In this document: one piece after another, positions 16,783-24,943 of the stretch
Numbering within the stretch: position 1 is the stretch's first letter
Layout: every line of letters begins with the position of its first letter
Origin: Xenorhabdus beddingii
GTDB lineage: Bacteria > Pseudomonadota > Gammaproteobacteria > Enterobacterales > Enterobacteriaceae
Length of the DNA: 64,000 bases
Reading direction: 5' to 3'
Assembly (NCBI RefSeq): GCF_002127545.1
Contig: NZ_MUBK01000014.1
Span: forward strand, 1 to 64,000
Notes under the pieces: generated by a model
What the model saw: the letters and a program-made list of their open reading frames with translations, nothing else
What the model was told of the DNA's origin: nothing
Database searches by the model: none
Program-made: the position numbers and the translations under genes

Positions 16783-17570
16783 TTCTGTCTCTCTCGTAAT
16801 GCAATAGTGCCAGAGGGTGAGTGATGTCTTCCGGTGATATTGTTTCACCGATAAATCAGATAAATACCTGCTTGACCTTGCGATAGCTTCATTCTGCTGT
16901 CGGCCTCAAAATATGTGAAAAAAGTCCTCTTCCAATAATCCATCCAACTGATTTTTTCTGCCGTATGCAACATGTTATTTTTTCTCAAATATTAACGCCA
17001 TCATTCTATTTAATTATTAATAAACAATTTTATGATAATATAATATTAAATAACTTATTAAAACTATTTGCATTAAAATAATGAATTTAGGTTATTTTAA
17101 CTGGCGATATTTTCTTTATCCCATGTCTGTCGTTTAAATAGTTTCAAATCGTGATTCGTATTTTTTGCAGTAGCCAGATATGGGGAGAAGAAACCCGCTG
17201 GGCTGACTCCCCCCACTCCTTGCGGTGCGGGGAGTAAAAAAGTGTTCTGGCGTTTTGAGAATTTATTTAAATAGACGAAAAATTATTTAGTTAAGTAAAT
17301 TTAAATTGAATTATTATGCTTATGATTTTATTATTTTGTTTAAATGACATTTCAAAATTGTAGAACACTTCCTTACTCCCCGCAGCGCGGGGAGTAAGGA
17401 ATCTTCGGAATTTCAGTGTATCACTATTATGGAAACTTATTTAAAACGTTATCAAATTCACATAATTATAAATATTGGGGTTTACTCCTATTGCCATTTT
17501 TAGCAGAATTCATCGTCTTTTAATACGCCTAAAATATCATAGTTGCATGAATTGCAAGGAAAAAAATATC
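16783..17570. other. Long non-coding stretch upstream of loiP
   Basis: Nearly 790 bases without a supported gene. A CGGTGA/TCACCG hairpin at 16832-16850 may end the AraC transcript. Bases 16970-17160 and 17250-17360 are very AT-rich. A facing pair of ~38-bp inverted repeats occupies 17215-17400. The loiP promoter should lie between 17400 and 17570. Confidence 0.5.
17215..17400. repeat. MITE-like element: pair of ~38-bp imperfect inverted repeats around 113 AT-rich bases
   Basis: Bases 17215-17248 (ACTCCTTGCGGTGCGGGGAG, then TAAAAAAGTGTTCT) are repeated in inverted orientation at 17362-17400. Each arm is itself a hairpin. The right arm has a perfect 13-bp stem, CCTTACTCCCCGC / GCGGGGAGTAAGG, at 17371-17399 with a 3-base loop. 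The intervening 113 bases are AT-rich and non-coding. The layout fits a miniature transposon-like element or a paired REP (BIME-like) element. Confidence 0.6.
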
Positions 17571-18323
17571 ATGAAAATTAAAGCTCTTGTTGCAGTAGCC
17601 GTTTCTGCTGTCATTCTGACAGGTTGTAAGAATATGGATCAGGGAATGCTGGCTAGTTCCGGAATGCAATTATTCAAGGCAGCGACGCTAAGTGATTCTG
17701 ATGTCAAACAGTTATCTGACCAGTCATGTAAGGATATGGATGCACAGAATAAAATTGCACCGGCATCCAGTCAATATACTAAACGTCTGAATAAAATCGC
17801 CAAAGCATTAGGTAACGAAGTTAACGGTACGCCGGTTAACTATAAAGTGTATCTGACTAATGACGTGAACGCCTGGGCAATGGCTAACGGTTGTGTGCGT
17901 GTATACAGCGGCCTGATGAATATGATGAACGACAACGAAGTCGAAGGCGTTCTGGGCCATGAAATGGGGCACGTTGCACTGGGCCACTCCCGTAAAGCAA
18001 TGCAAATTGCTTATGCTACAGTTGCTGCACGTACCGCAGCGGCATCAGCCGGTGGTGTCGCCGCACAGTTGAGTGATTCTCAGCTTGCCGCGATGGGGCA
18101 AAAACTGATCAGATCGCAGTTCTCACAACATCAGGAAAGTCAGGCTGATGACTTCTCTTATAACCTGCTGAAAAAACGCAATATCAAAACTGAAGGTTTA
18201 GCAACCAGCTTTGAAAAACTGGCTAAACTGGGCAGTAGTGAAACCAGCATGTTTGACTCACATCCGCCTTCACAGGAGCGTGCTCAACACGTTCGTGATC
18301 GGATCGCAGCAGACAAGAAATAA
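17571..18323 (+). CDS. loiP: Outer membrane lipoprotein metalloprotease LoiP
   Basis: ATG 17571 is chosen because it gives a lipoprotein signal ending in the lipobox LTGC, matching E. coli LoiP (YggG) in length (250 residues). The upstream extension to 17475 has no such feature. LoiP is an M48 zinc protease of the cell envelope that cleaves between Phe residues and depends on BepA for localisation. The zinc motif HEMGH ('VLGHEMGHVALGHS') is intact at about residue 133, with the downstream Glu of 'QESQADDFSYNLL'. The C-terminal 'SMFDSHPPSQERAQHVRDRI' is also conserved. It is a single gene with a strong terminator at 18344-18368. Confidence 0.93.
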   Translation: MKIKALVAVAVSAVILTGCKNMDQGMLASSGMQLFKAATLSDSDVKQLSDQSCKDMDAQNKIAPASSQYTKRLNKIAKALGNEVNGTPVNYKVYLTNDVNAWAMANGCVRVYSGLMNMMNDNEVEGVLGHEMGHVALGHSRKAMQIAYATVAARTAAASAGGVAAQLSDSQLAAMGQKLIRSQFSQHQESQADDFSYNLLKKRNIKTEGLATSFEKLAKLGSSETSMFDSHPPSQERAQHVRDRIAADKK

Positions 18324-18343
18324 TAAGTTCAGTACAGAGTGTA

Positions 18344-18368
18344 GCGGTGCCAGTGGCACCGCTTTTTT
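18344..18368 (+). terminator. Rho-independent terminator after loiP
   Basis: GCGGTGCC-AGT-GGCACCGC stem-loop with a 3-base loop, followed by six Ts, 20 bases after the loiP stop. Confidence 0.92.
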
Positions 18369-18444
18369 GTGTAGTGAAGTCATCATCTTGGACACCTCAC
18401 AAGGTGCCATTTAGCCCTTGAAAGTTTTACTTGGGGGGCCATTG

Positions 18445-18576
18445 TTGGTGATTCTAGCTGTTATTACCACTATCATTCTGTATCTTGCATTCTGTATCTT
18501 GCTAGTCTCAGTGGGTATGATGCTTATCACTGACGGTAAAATCAGAATCTGGTGTCGCCAGTGGAAATCCAAGTAA
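18445..18576 (+). CDS. Possible small membrane protein (43 aa)
   Basis: A TTG (18445) or GTG (18448) start with GGGGGG six bases upstream opens a frame coding [20 protein letters not shown] and then a basic tail '[14 protein letters not shown]'. That is a single membrane span with a positive cytoplasmic end. A perfect 14-bp duplication (18475-18488 / 18489-18502) lies inside the span and shifts frame relative to the single-copy state, so this frame may exist only by accident. No family recognised; low confidence. Confidence 0.3.
   Translation: MVILAVITTIILYLAFCILLVSVGMMLITDGKIRIWCRQWKSK
18475..18502. repeat. 14-bp perfect tandem duplication
   Basis: ATTCTGTATCTTGC occurs twice in a row inside the possible small membrane protein. 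Confidence 0.9.
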
Positions 18577-18635
18577 TTTTTAATAATTACTATTACATGC
18601 GCAATTATTTTTACAACAATAAGTTAACAATTATT

Positions 18636-18842
18636 ATGACATACCGTTTATCATCTAAAGATATTTTGGCATCGGGCTTTATGTCCTTTGCCCTCTTCGT
18701 CGGGGCAGGAAATATCATTTCCCCGCCTAGGGTTGGCCTGCAGTCGGGTGAGCAGGTTTGGGACACTGCTGTTGATTTTTTACCTACGGCCATGAGCCTG
18801 GGTACATGTGCTGACACTGTATCTATCCGGGGGTTAGCATGA
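18636..18842 (+). pseudogene. brnQ: brnQ remnant (N-terminal end of a branched-chain amino acid transporter)
   Basis: ATG 18636 opens a 68-codon frame. Its first ~45 residues closely match the N-terminus of BrnQ, the Na+/branched-chain amino acid symporter: '[19 protein letters not shown]' then '[13 protein letters not shown]'. After 'FLPTA' the similarity ends and the remaining ~370 residues of BrnQ are missing. The stop (TGA 18840-18842) overlaps the ATG of the following NSS transporter gene (ATGA), so this remnant may now serve as a translated leader. It is not a functional transporter. Confidence 0.8.
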
Positions 18843-20152
18843 GTCAACAATGGACATCCCGTCTGGGGCATGTATTAGCAGCAACCGGATCTGCCGTTGG
18901 CATTGGTGCCATCTGGAAATTTTCGTATGTTTCAGCAACAAATGGTGGCGGTGCATTTCTGATTGTCTTTTTATTATTCAGCTTTGTGATTGGCTTGGCA
19001 ATTCTGTTAGCTGAAAACATACTGGGAAGCAGTACGAGTGAAGTAGCCGTTAATGCGTTTAAAAAATCACTGGGTAAACACTGGGGGTGGGTTGGCTTTA
19101 TAGGTATATTCAGTTCATGGTGTATCTATAGCTTCTACAGTGTTGTCGGTGGTTGGACTATCGGTTACACGGTGATGGCAGGTACAGGACAGTTGAATAT
19201 TACAGATATCTCTCAACTGACATCTATTTTCACCAATTTCATCAGCAATCCATGGTGGCCGATAATCGCACATCTGGCATTTTCAGGGCTAACCTGTTTC
19301 GTCGTATTATCTGGTGTGCAAAAAGGTTTGGAAAAAGCCGTTAAAGTCATGATGCCACTGTTATTCTTGATCATGATAGTGTTAATTATTATCGGCATCC
19401 GTTTACCCGGCTCATCAGAAGGGCTTAAATTATTCCTATACCCAGACTTCAGTAGCCTGACCGGAAAAGGGATTCTGGATGCATTGGGATTGGCATTTTT
19501 TTCACTCTCTATCGGTTTGGGTATCCACATTACGTACAGCTCCTATTTACCTAATAATAAAGGTATTTGTAAATCGAGTATCTGGGTTGTCATCCTCTCC
19601 TGTTTAGTCTGTGTATTGGCTGGCCTGATGATTTTTCCTGCTTTGGCAGCGGCTGGCTTAGAACCCAATGCGGGACCCGGATTAACGTTTATGACGATGC
19701 CAATTTATTTCGCCAGTCTTCCGGGTGGCTCAATCTTAGCCGTCACGTTCTTTTTATTGTTATTAATGGCCGCGCTGACCTCAGCAATTTCATTACTGGA
19801 GCACATTGTTGCTTATGTTCAGACGCGTTTTCGATGGTCGCGTCGTAAAGCCAGTTTAGTAGTCACGGCATCGATTATGTTAATGGGGATCCCTGTTTCC
19901 TTATCGTTTGGTCCCCTGAGTCACGTCACATTAGGTGGAAAATCCATCTTCGAGATGCTGGACTTCATTACTTCCAATGTCCTGATGCCATTGTTCGGGA
20001 TTATCATTTGCCTCGCATTTGGCTGGTCACGTAAGGTCAATGCACTAATACCGGATAATATGCCATCGCGGAACCGTCAGTGTTTACTGTTTATATGGAG
20101 ATATGTCGGGCCGTTATGTATCGGCGTGATTTTGGTACACGGGCTTATTTGA
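18839..20152 (+). CDS. Neurotransmitter:sodium symporter (NSS/SNF) family transporter
   Basis: The 437-residue inner membrane protein has about 11 hydrophobic segments. The N-terminal '[36 protein letters not shown]' region is the unwound TM1 Na+/substrate site of the NSS family (LeuT fold); I quote it here only as residues 8-43. Bacterial members of this length (YhdH/TnaT-like) import amino acids with sodium. GGGGG lies five bases before ATG 18839. The start overlaps the stop of the brnQ remnant, suggesting coupling. The C-terminus looks complete. The substrate is unknown; the brnQ neighbour hints at amino acids. Confidence 0.9.
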   Translation: MSQQWTSRLGHVLAATGSAVGIGAIWKFSYVSATNGGGAFLIVFLLFSFVIGLAILLAENILGSSTSEVAVNAFKKSLGKHWGWVGFIGIFSSWCIYSFYSVVGGWTIGYTVMAGTGQLNITDISQLTSIFTNFISNPWWPIIAHLAFSGLTCFVVLSGVQKGLEKAVKVMMPLLFLIMIVLIIIGIRLPGSSEGLKLFLYPDFSSLTGKGILDALGLAFFSLSIGLGIHITYSSYLPNNKGICKSSIWVVILSCLVCVLAGLMIFPALAAAGLEPNAGPGLTFMTMPIYFASLPGGSILAVTFFLLLLMAALTSAISLLEHIVAYVQTRFRWSRRKASLVVTASIMLMGIPVSLSFGPLSHVTLGGKSIFEMLDFITSNVLMPLFGIIICLAFGWSRKVNALIPDNMPSRNRQCLLFIWRYVGPLCIGVILVHGLI

Positions 20153-20231
20153 TTGAGTTAGGCATTGGTGCTAAATCTTCAGGCACGCTAAATGTTCTGC
20201 TCAAGAAAAACCAGACATTTTTTTGATATTC

Positions 20232-20259
20232 CACGGGCAATAAATAATTATTGCCCGTG
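20232..20259. terminator. Strong hairpin between convergent NSS and DUF817 genes
   Basis: CACGGGCAATAA pairs perfectly with TTATTGCCCGTG across a 4-base loop. No T-run follows on either strand, so termination strength is uncertain, but its position between two converging genes fits a shared terminator. Confidence 0.6.
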
Positions 20260-20326
20260 TGGATGCTCTCTCCGTTATTCCATAGGCAACGGGAAAACGC
20301 GTCAATTGAAAAATCACATGAGTAAA

Positions 20327-21193
20327 TTAACGGGCAACCGCCACATTCGCTTTGATATGTTTAAGGTGAACGACAATCGTGAAGGTAACAACCACCAACA
20401 ATGACCATGCCCCCCATTTTCCTGCATGGACAACAGACCAAGCGCCTAATTGATTCGGGTATTGCCAGATCCCAAAGAAAGTACCGAAGTTTTCTGCCAA
20501 CCAAATGAAAAAACCAATCAGTATAAAAGCGAGTAATAGTGGCATTCTGCATTCTCTATCCAACGGCGTATAAAAAACAGTACCACGGGCATATAAACCG
20601 AAAATAAAAGCCGTTAAGTACCAGCGATAATCATCAATATAATGATGGCTAAAGAAGTTGATATAAATTGCCAGTGCCACCAGTGTTGCCATCCAATATG
20701 GTGGGTAATGTTCAATACGTACCTTAAAAAAGCGCCATGACTGTATAATGTAGCTCCCTACGGCCGCATACATAAAACCAGTAAAGAGTGGAACTCCCCA
20801 AAGTTTAGTGAACGCCGCATCAGGATATTGCCATGAACTAATAGAGGCTGATGTCTTAAATAGTTCCATGATAAAACCGACTAAATGGAAGACGCAGATC
20901 GCTTTTAATTCATCCCATGTTTCGAGTTTTAACCTTATTAGCAAGGCTTGAAAGGCTACTGCAAATACTAACAGTACATCATAACGCGGTATGCCCATGA
21001 TGCCTTTTGCCGGAACCAAAAATAAAGCCAGAAAAAAGAAACCGGCGAATAAGCACGAGCGGGCATTAATCAATCCAAAGAAAAGAAACTCTAAAACAAA
21101 TCGCTTAACACCTGTGCTGTTATTGGGCTTATGAGCCATTAAGAAGTTATCAATTTTACGCAGCATATTCAGTTTCTGGCACCGAGTTTCCAT
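20327..21193 (-). CDS. DUF817 family integral membrane protein
   Basis: The 288-residue protein has eight or so hydrophobic segments. Conserved family stretches include 'FLFFGLINARSCLFAGFFF', 'IMELFKTSASISSWQYPD', 'GVPLFTGFMYAAVGSYI', 'LAENFGTFFGIWQYPNQL' and 'SVVHAGKWGAWSLLV'. The family is widespread but has no assigned function. Start choice is open: ATG 21193, 21166 or 21139 (MAHKPNN) are all possible, and only the first has a weak GCAGG upstream. It is transcribed toward the NSS transporter gene. The mature region is complete. Confidence 0.85.
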   Translation of the reverse strand: METRCQKLNMLRKIDNFLMAHKPNNSTGVKRFVLEFLFFGLINARSCLFAGFFFLALFLVPAKGIMGIPRYDVLLVFAVAFQALLIRLKLETWDELKAICVFHLVGFIMELFKTSASISSWQYPDAAFTKLWGVPLFTGFMYAAVGSYIIQSWRFFKVRIEHYPPYWMATLVALAIYINFFSHHYIDDYRWYLTAFIFGLYARGTVFYTPLDRECRMPLLLAFILIGFFIWLAENFGTFFGIWQYPNQLGAWSVVHAGKWGAWSLLVVVTFTIVVHLKHIKANVAVAR

Positions 21194-21253
21194 TTAATCA
21201 GCCTGCTGGTGTTATTTGTGGTCAATTCACTACGATGTAGCATGATGGAAGTG

Positions 21254-21442
21254 TCATAGATTCGCTAGCACACAATCGTGCAGTGAACTTACCGTGAGCT
21301 GAAGTTCTTGCTGGCGATTTCGCCAATCTTCTTCACATCCTCTCAAATAGATCTCTCTCGCATAGGCTAAAACTTCGGCCTGTATGACTGGAAGACGAGC
21401 CGCCGCCCAATCAGCAGCGGCATTCTTTCTTGGATATAGCAA
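21254..21442 (-). CDS. Hypothetical small soluble protein, possible remnant
   Basis: A 62-residue, mostly helical frame (MLYPRKNAAADWAAARLPVI... SSLHDCVLANL) with no signal, membrane segment or recognised motif. Composition is coding-like, but there is no clear SD and no neighbour on the same strand. It could be the tail of a lost gene at the site where csdA would be expected. Low confidence. Confidence 0.3.
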   Translation of the reverse strand: MLYPRKNAAADWAAARLPVIQAEVLAYAREIYLRGCEEDWRNRQQELQLTVSSLHDCVLANL

Positions 21443-21623
21443 GAATAGTGTTTTGAGGATTTTATCTCCTCATTTGGTATTCTGTCCACCAGTGCCACTC
21501 TCACTTAAAAGTATCAAAAACAGAAGTACTAAACGCAAACCTGGCAATCAAGACGATACTTATTCTATTGTTTTCCCTAAAATAGAGCACATTCGAGTTA
21601 CATGATGCTGAAAAGGCAAGATT
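21443..21623. other. Presumed promoter region of the AAA/DUF4276 pair
   Basis: About 180 bases upstream of the ATPase gene. No clear operator or hairpin is visible; CATGATGCTGAAAAGGCAAG just before ATG 21624 includes an AAAAGG SD-like run. Confidence 0.4.
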
Positions 21624-22715
21624 ATGAAACCAGTAACCAATAATGACCATTTAAGCAGAATCAAAATAGCAGGCTATAAATCTATTGCAGAATGTGATTT
21701 ACAAATAGGGAGCCTGAATGTACTCATCGGTGCCAATGGCGCTGGGAAATCCAACTTCATCAGCTTATTTCGCTTAATGGCCTCTGTACTTGATCATCGC
21801 CTACAATCTCTTGTTGGTAAAATGGGGGGGCCTGACACACTGTTGCATTTTGGCCGTAAGAAAACCGAATATTTGAGCGCTGAACTTTATTTTGGTCACA
21901 ATGGTTATAAATTTGAACTGGAACCCACCAATGACAACCGCATGATGTTCCGACATGAATCGCTTTTTTGGGATATCAGAGGGGATTATGATATTGGCTC
22001 TGGGCACTTTGAATCTCAGGTCGACAAGCATCATACATATATCAAAAATTATACATTACCAGCCATGCTCCGTTGGCGGGTGTACCATTTCCATGATACA
22101 AGTGATAGCGCTAAAGTTAAGCAAACTCATCGCATTAATGATAATGATTATCTACGGGAAGATGGCGCTAATTTAGCGGCATTTTTATATCGTCTGCAAA
22201 AACATCATCAACAGCATTACACTCGCATCATCAAAACCATTCAGATGGTTGCGCCGTTTTTCGGTGATTTTTACTTGCGACCCACTCCGGATAATACCGA
22301 TTACATTCAACTTGAATGGACAGAGAAAGAGCAAGATATTCCGTTTAAGGCAAGTGAATTATCTGACGGAACGTTACGTTTTATTCTATTAACTACCGTG
22401 TTACTGCAACCCGAAGATGACATACTGAGCTCAATTATTATTGATGAGCCAGAGCTCGGACTTCATCCCTATGCTATTAACGTACTGGCTGGTCTGATCA
22501 AAAATGCCAGCAATAAACATCAGTTAATTATCTCTACCCAGTCAGTCGAGTTGATCAATCAATTTGATGCTGACGATTTGATCGTTGTCGATAAACAACA
22601 AGGATCATCCACCTTTAAGCGTCCAAATAATGCAATCCTTTCAGAATGGCTTGAAGACTATAGCTTGGGTGAATTATGGACGAAAAACTTACTCGGTGGG
22701 AGACCACAGCGATGA
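21624..22715 (+). CDS. AAA-family (AAA_21/OLD-like) ATPase of a putative two-gene defence module
   Basis: The 363-residue cytoplasmic ABC-type ATPase has 'IKIAGYKSIAECDLQIGSLN' at the N-terminus, a Walker A 'GANGAGKSNF' at about residues 36-45, an ABC signature-like 'SELSDGTLRF' at about 245, Walker B 'SIIIDEPELGLHP' at about 272, and the H-loop region 'IISTQSVELI'. This is the SMC/RecF-like ATPase class used by OLD, Gabija, PARIS and retron-associated systems. It overlaps the downstream DUF4276 gene by ATGA, so the two proteins are made together. The ATPase is complete and could still be active even though the partner is frameshifted. Confidence 0.88.
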   Translation: MKPVTNNDHLSRIKIAGYKSIAECDLQIGSLNVLIGANGAGKSNFISLFRLMASVLDHRLQSLVGKMGGPDTLLHFGRKKTEYLSAELYFGHNGYKFELEPTNDNRMMFRHESLFWDIRGDYDIGSGHFESQVDKHHTYIKNYTLPAMLRWRVYHFHDTSDSAKVKQTHRINDNDYLREDGANLAAFLYRLQKHHQQHYTRIIKTIQMVAPFFGDFYLRPTPDNTDYIQLEWTEKEQDIPFKASELSDGTLRFILLTTVLLQPEDDILSSIIIDEPELGLHPYAINVLAGLIKNASNKHQLIISTQSVELINQFDADDLIVVDKQQGSSTFKRPNNAILSEWLEDYSLGELWTKNLLGGRPQR

Positions 22716-23364
22716 TCCGTATCAACGTTTTTGTGGAAGGGCAAACGGAAGAGACTTTCGTGCGGGATGTGCTGGCTCCTATTTTGTAGCACAACAAATC
22801 TACCTGACGCCAATATTAGCTCAGACGAGTCCCCGTCAGAAAGGCGGTATCACGAGTTACGGCAAAGTAAAACATCAAATTACCCGTTTATGCCGACAAG
22901 ATCCTGATGCGTTCGTCACAACATTAATCGACTACTATGGTCTGCCTACTGATTTCCCTGATTATAACGAACAACAGGATAGTGCTGCCCACAAACGAAT
23001 AGTGAAGCTAGAACAAGCCTTTGCTAATGATATTGGGCAAACTAATTTTATTCCCAACCTGTTATTGCATGAATTTGAAGCGCTACTATTCTGCCAACCC
23101 GAAAAATTTGCGGATTGGCTTGATGAAAGCGCCCCTATTGGCACATTACAAGCCATCAAAGCCCAATTTGATAGCCCTGAAGATATTAATAACAGCCCAG
23201 AAACCGCACCTTCTAAACGTATTTTGTCGATAATTCCCAATTATCATAAGACCCTGCATGGCCCACTTATCGCCGGTGATATTGGATTAGACACAATGCG
23301 TTCCCAATGTCCGCATTTCAATCAGTGGTTAAATAAGCTGCTCACATTGGTAACGCTTATTTAA
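22712..23364 (+). pseudogene. DUF4276 protein (TOPRIM-like partner of the ATPase), frameshifted
   Basis: From ATG 22712 the frame reads MIRINVFVEGQTEETFVRDV and LAPIL, then stops at TAG 22787-22789. The -1 frame continues without a break as VAQQIYLTPILAQTSPR... to 23364. One missing base (likely a G after 22786, restoring TTG GTA GCA) explains it; the intact product would be about 217 residues. The N-terminal 'VEGQTEETF' and internal 'TLIDYYGLPTDFP' supply the Glu and Asp expected of a TOPRIM-like nuclease fold. The family context with AAA ATPases is that of phage-defence modules. Either a true mutation or a rare programmed slip; mutation is more likely. Confidence 0.8.
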
Positions 23365-23576
23365 ATAAAACACATTATTTTACCCAGTAAATAGAAATAA
23401 GCCCTGTTATCACAGAGCAATCTGTTGATGATAAAAACTACTCAGAACGAGATCTCTGTATCTCAATATTGTCATTTTTCACATCAAATAACTTTAGTTT
23501 AGCAACATAACTGCTATGATCCTGAAATCCCATTCAGAACACATCAGCGACACATCCACGGCAAGACAAATAACCC

Positions 23577-24035
23577 ATGACACAACTTTCAGACACTCTC
23601 CTTGTTCCGCACCCATTCGGAACAGAGATCACGGAACAACAACTTATTGAAAACTTCCAGCAATGCAAATTGTGGGAAGATCGTTATCGGCAGCTAATCG
23701 GTCTGGCCAGAAAGCTGCCTCCTTTGGCGGATGAATTCAAACAACAACATATCGAAAGATCCGGCTGTGAAAATCGTGTCTGGCTGGGATATCAACGACT
23801 TTCAGATGGTCGTCTGCATTTTTATGGCGATAGCGAAGGCCGGATTGTCAAAGGATTATTGGCAATTCTGCTGACCGCCGTGGAAGGTAAAACACCAGCA
23901 CAGATTTCACAAATGCCTTTAACTGAGTTTTTTCAACAACTCGGCCTTGAACAACAACTGAGTGGTTCAAGGCTCAATGGTGTGAGATCCCTGATAAACA
24001 CGATTCAGGAAATCGCTCGTACTGATATTAATTAG
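23577..24035 (+). CDS. csdE: Cysteine desulfurase sulfur acceptor subunit CsdE
   Basis: CsdE accepts persulfide sulfur from CsdA and passes it on, including to TcdA. The 152-residue SufE-family protein carries the acceptor Cys in 'ERSGCENRVWLGYQRL' at about residue 63. The usual 'LWEDRYRQLIGLARKLPPL' N-terminal helix and the C-terminal 'LGLEQQLSGSRLNGV' are also present. It converges on tcdA as in E. coli. In E. coli csdA lies directly upstream; here the ATPase/DUF4276 pair takes that place and no csdA is in the window. The gene itself looks intact. Confidence 0.93.
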   Translation: MTQLSDTLLVPHPFGTEITEQQLIENFQQCKLWEDRYRQLIGLARKLPPLADEFKQQHIERSGCENRVWLGYQRLSDGRLHFYGDSEGRIVKGLLAILLTAVEGKTPAQISQMPLTEFFQQLGLEQQLSGSRLNGVRSLINTIQEIARTDIN

Positions 24036-24057
24036 GTTTATTAAACATCAAATCTGG

Positions 24058-24870
24058 CTAAAGTGTGTTTTCCCGCCCGGCTTTTGCCACCATCTTTTTT
24101 AGTGCATGGGATACCGCAACAAAACCAAAGGTCGCCGTAACCATGGTTGCGGCACCAAAACCTGAGGCACAATCCATCCGTTTGGAGCCGTCCGCCGTGC
24201 TTTTGGCCGCACAGACCGTGCCGTCAGCCTGCGGATAAACTAATTGTTCTGTTGAGAAAACACAATCGATGCCCAGCTTACCCTTGCCATTTTTCATGAC
24301 GCGATAATCTGATTTCAAACGCTCTTTCAATTTTGCCGCCAGTGGATCTTGCACCGTTTTCGCCAAATCCACTACCTGAATCCGGGTCGGGTCAAGTTGC
24401 CCGCCGGCTCCTCCCGTCGTCACAACCGGGATCTTATAGCGGCGGCAATAAGCCAATAACGCCGCTTTTGGTCGTATGCTATCAATGGCATCAATCACAT
24501 AACTGAATCCCGCAGACATCAGTTCGGCCACATTATCAGGGGTGACGAAATCATCAATGCAGGTCACTTGGCACTCAGGATTAATTGCCCGTATCCGTTC
24601 GGCAATGACCTCCGTTTTTGGCAATCCCACATTTTGTACCAGAGTGTGCAACTGGCGGTTGGTATTGGTGATGCAGACATCGTCCATATCTATCAGTGTG
24701 ATAGCACCAATGCCTGTGCGTGCCAACGCTTCTGCGGCCCATGAACCCACACCGCCAATGCCTACGACACAGACATGTGAATGGGCAAATAATGAAAGCG
24801 CTTTCTGTCCATATAATCGGGCCGTGCCAGCAAAACGCTGAAGATAAGCATCAGAGAGAGAAACTTGCAT
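24058..24870 (-). CDS. tcdA: tRNA threonylcarbamoyladenosine dehydratase (ct6A synthase)
   Basis: TcdA (CsdL) is an E1-like enzyme that cyclises t6A37 of tRNAs to ct6A using ATP. The 270-residue protein has the Rossmann nucleotide-binding motif 'GIGGVGSWAAEALARTG' at about residue 37, 'DMDDVCITNTNRQ' for ATP contacts, 'DAIDSIRPKAALLAYCRR' and a C-terminal 'CASGFGAATMVTATFGFVA' segment. Length and order match E. coli. It faces csdE, whose product feeds the same modification, and is followed downstream on the other side by mltA. Confidence 0.95.
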   Translation of the reverse strand: MQVSLSDAYLQRFAGTARLYGQKALSLFAHSHVCVVGIGGVGSWAAEALARTGIGAITLIDMDDVCITNTNRQLHTLVQNVGLPKTEVIAERIRAINPECQVTCIDDFVTPDNVAELMSAGFSYVIDAIDSIRPKAALLAYCRRYKIPVVTTGGAGGQLDPTRIQVVDLAKTVQDPLAAKLKERLKSDYRVMKNGKGKLGIDCVFSTEQLVYPQADGTVCAAKSTADGSKRMDCASGFGAATMVTATFGFVAVSHALKKMVAKAGRENTL

Positions 24871-24943
24871 CGCTAAATAAATCCTGCATAAAACCTACCT
24901 CTATGGAGATAGGTTATCGATTGATGATGTTAATTGGGGGATC

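Noticed and set aside
17205-17402. GC-rich palindromic units resembling CRISPR repeats (CCCCGC...GCGGGG)
   Set aside because: Only two copies, facing each other, with 113 bases between; type I-E repeats are direct and regularly spaced and end in a conserved tail not present here. Called an inverted-repeat element instead.
22585-23364. Single 259-residue gene beginning inside the ATPase gene
   Set aside because: Its first ~65 residues are the ATPase gene read out of frame; the true start is ATG 22712 followed by a frameshift.
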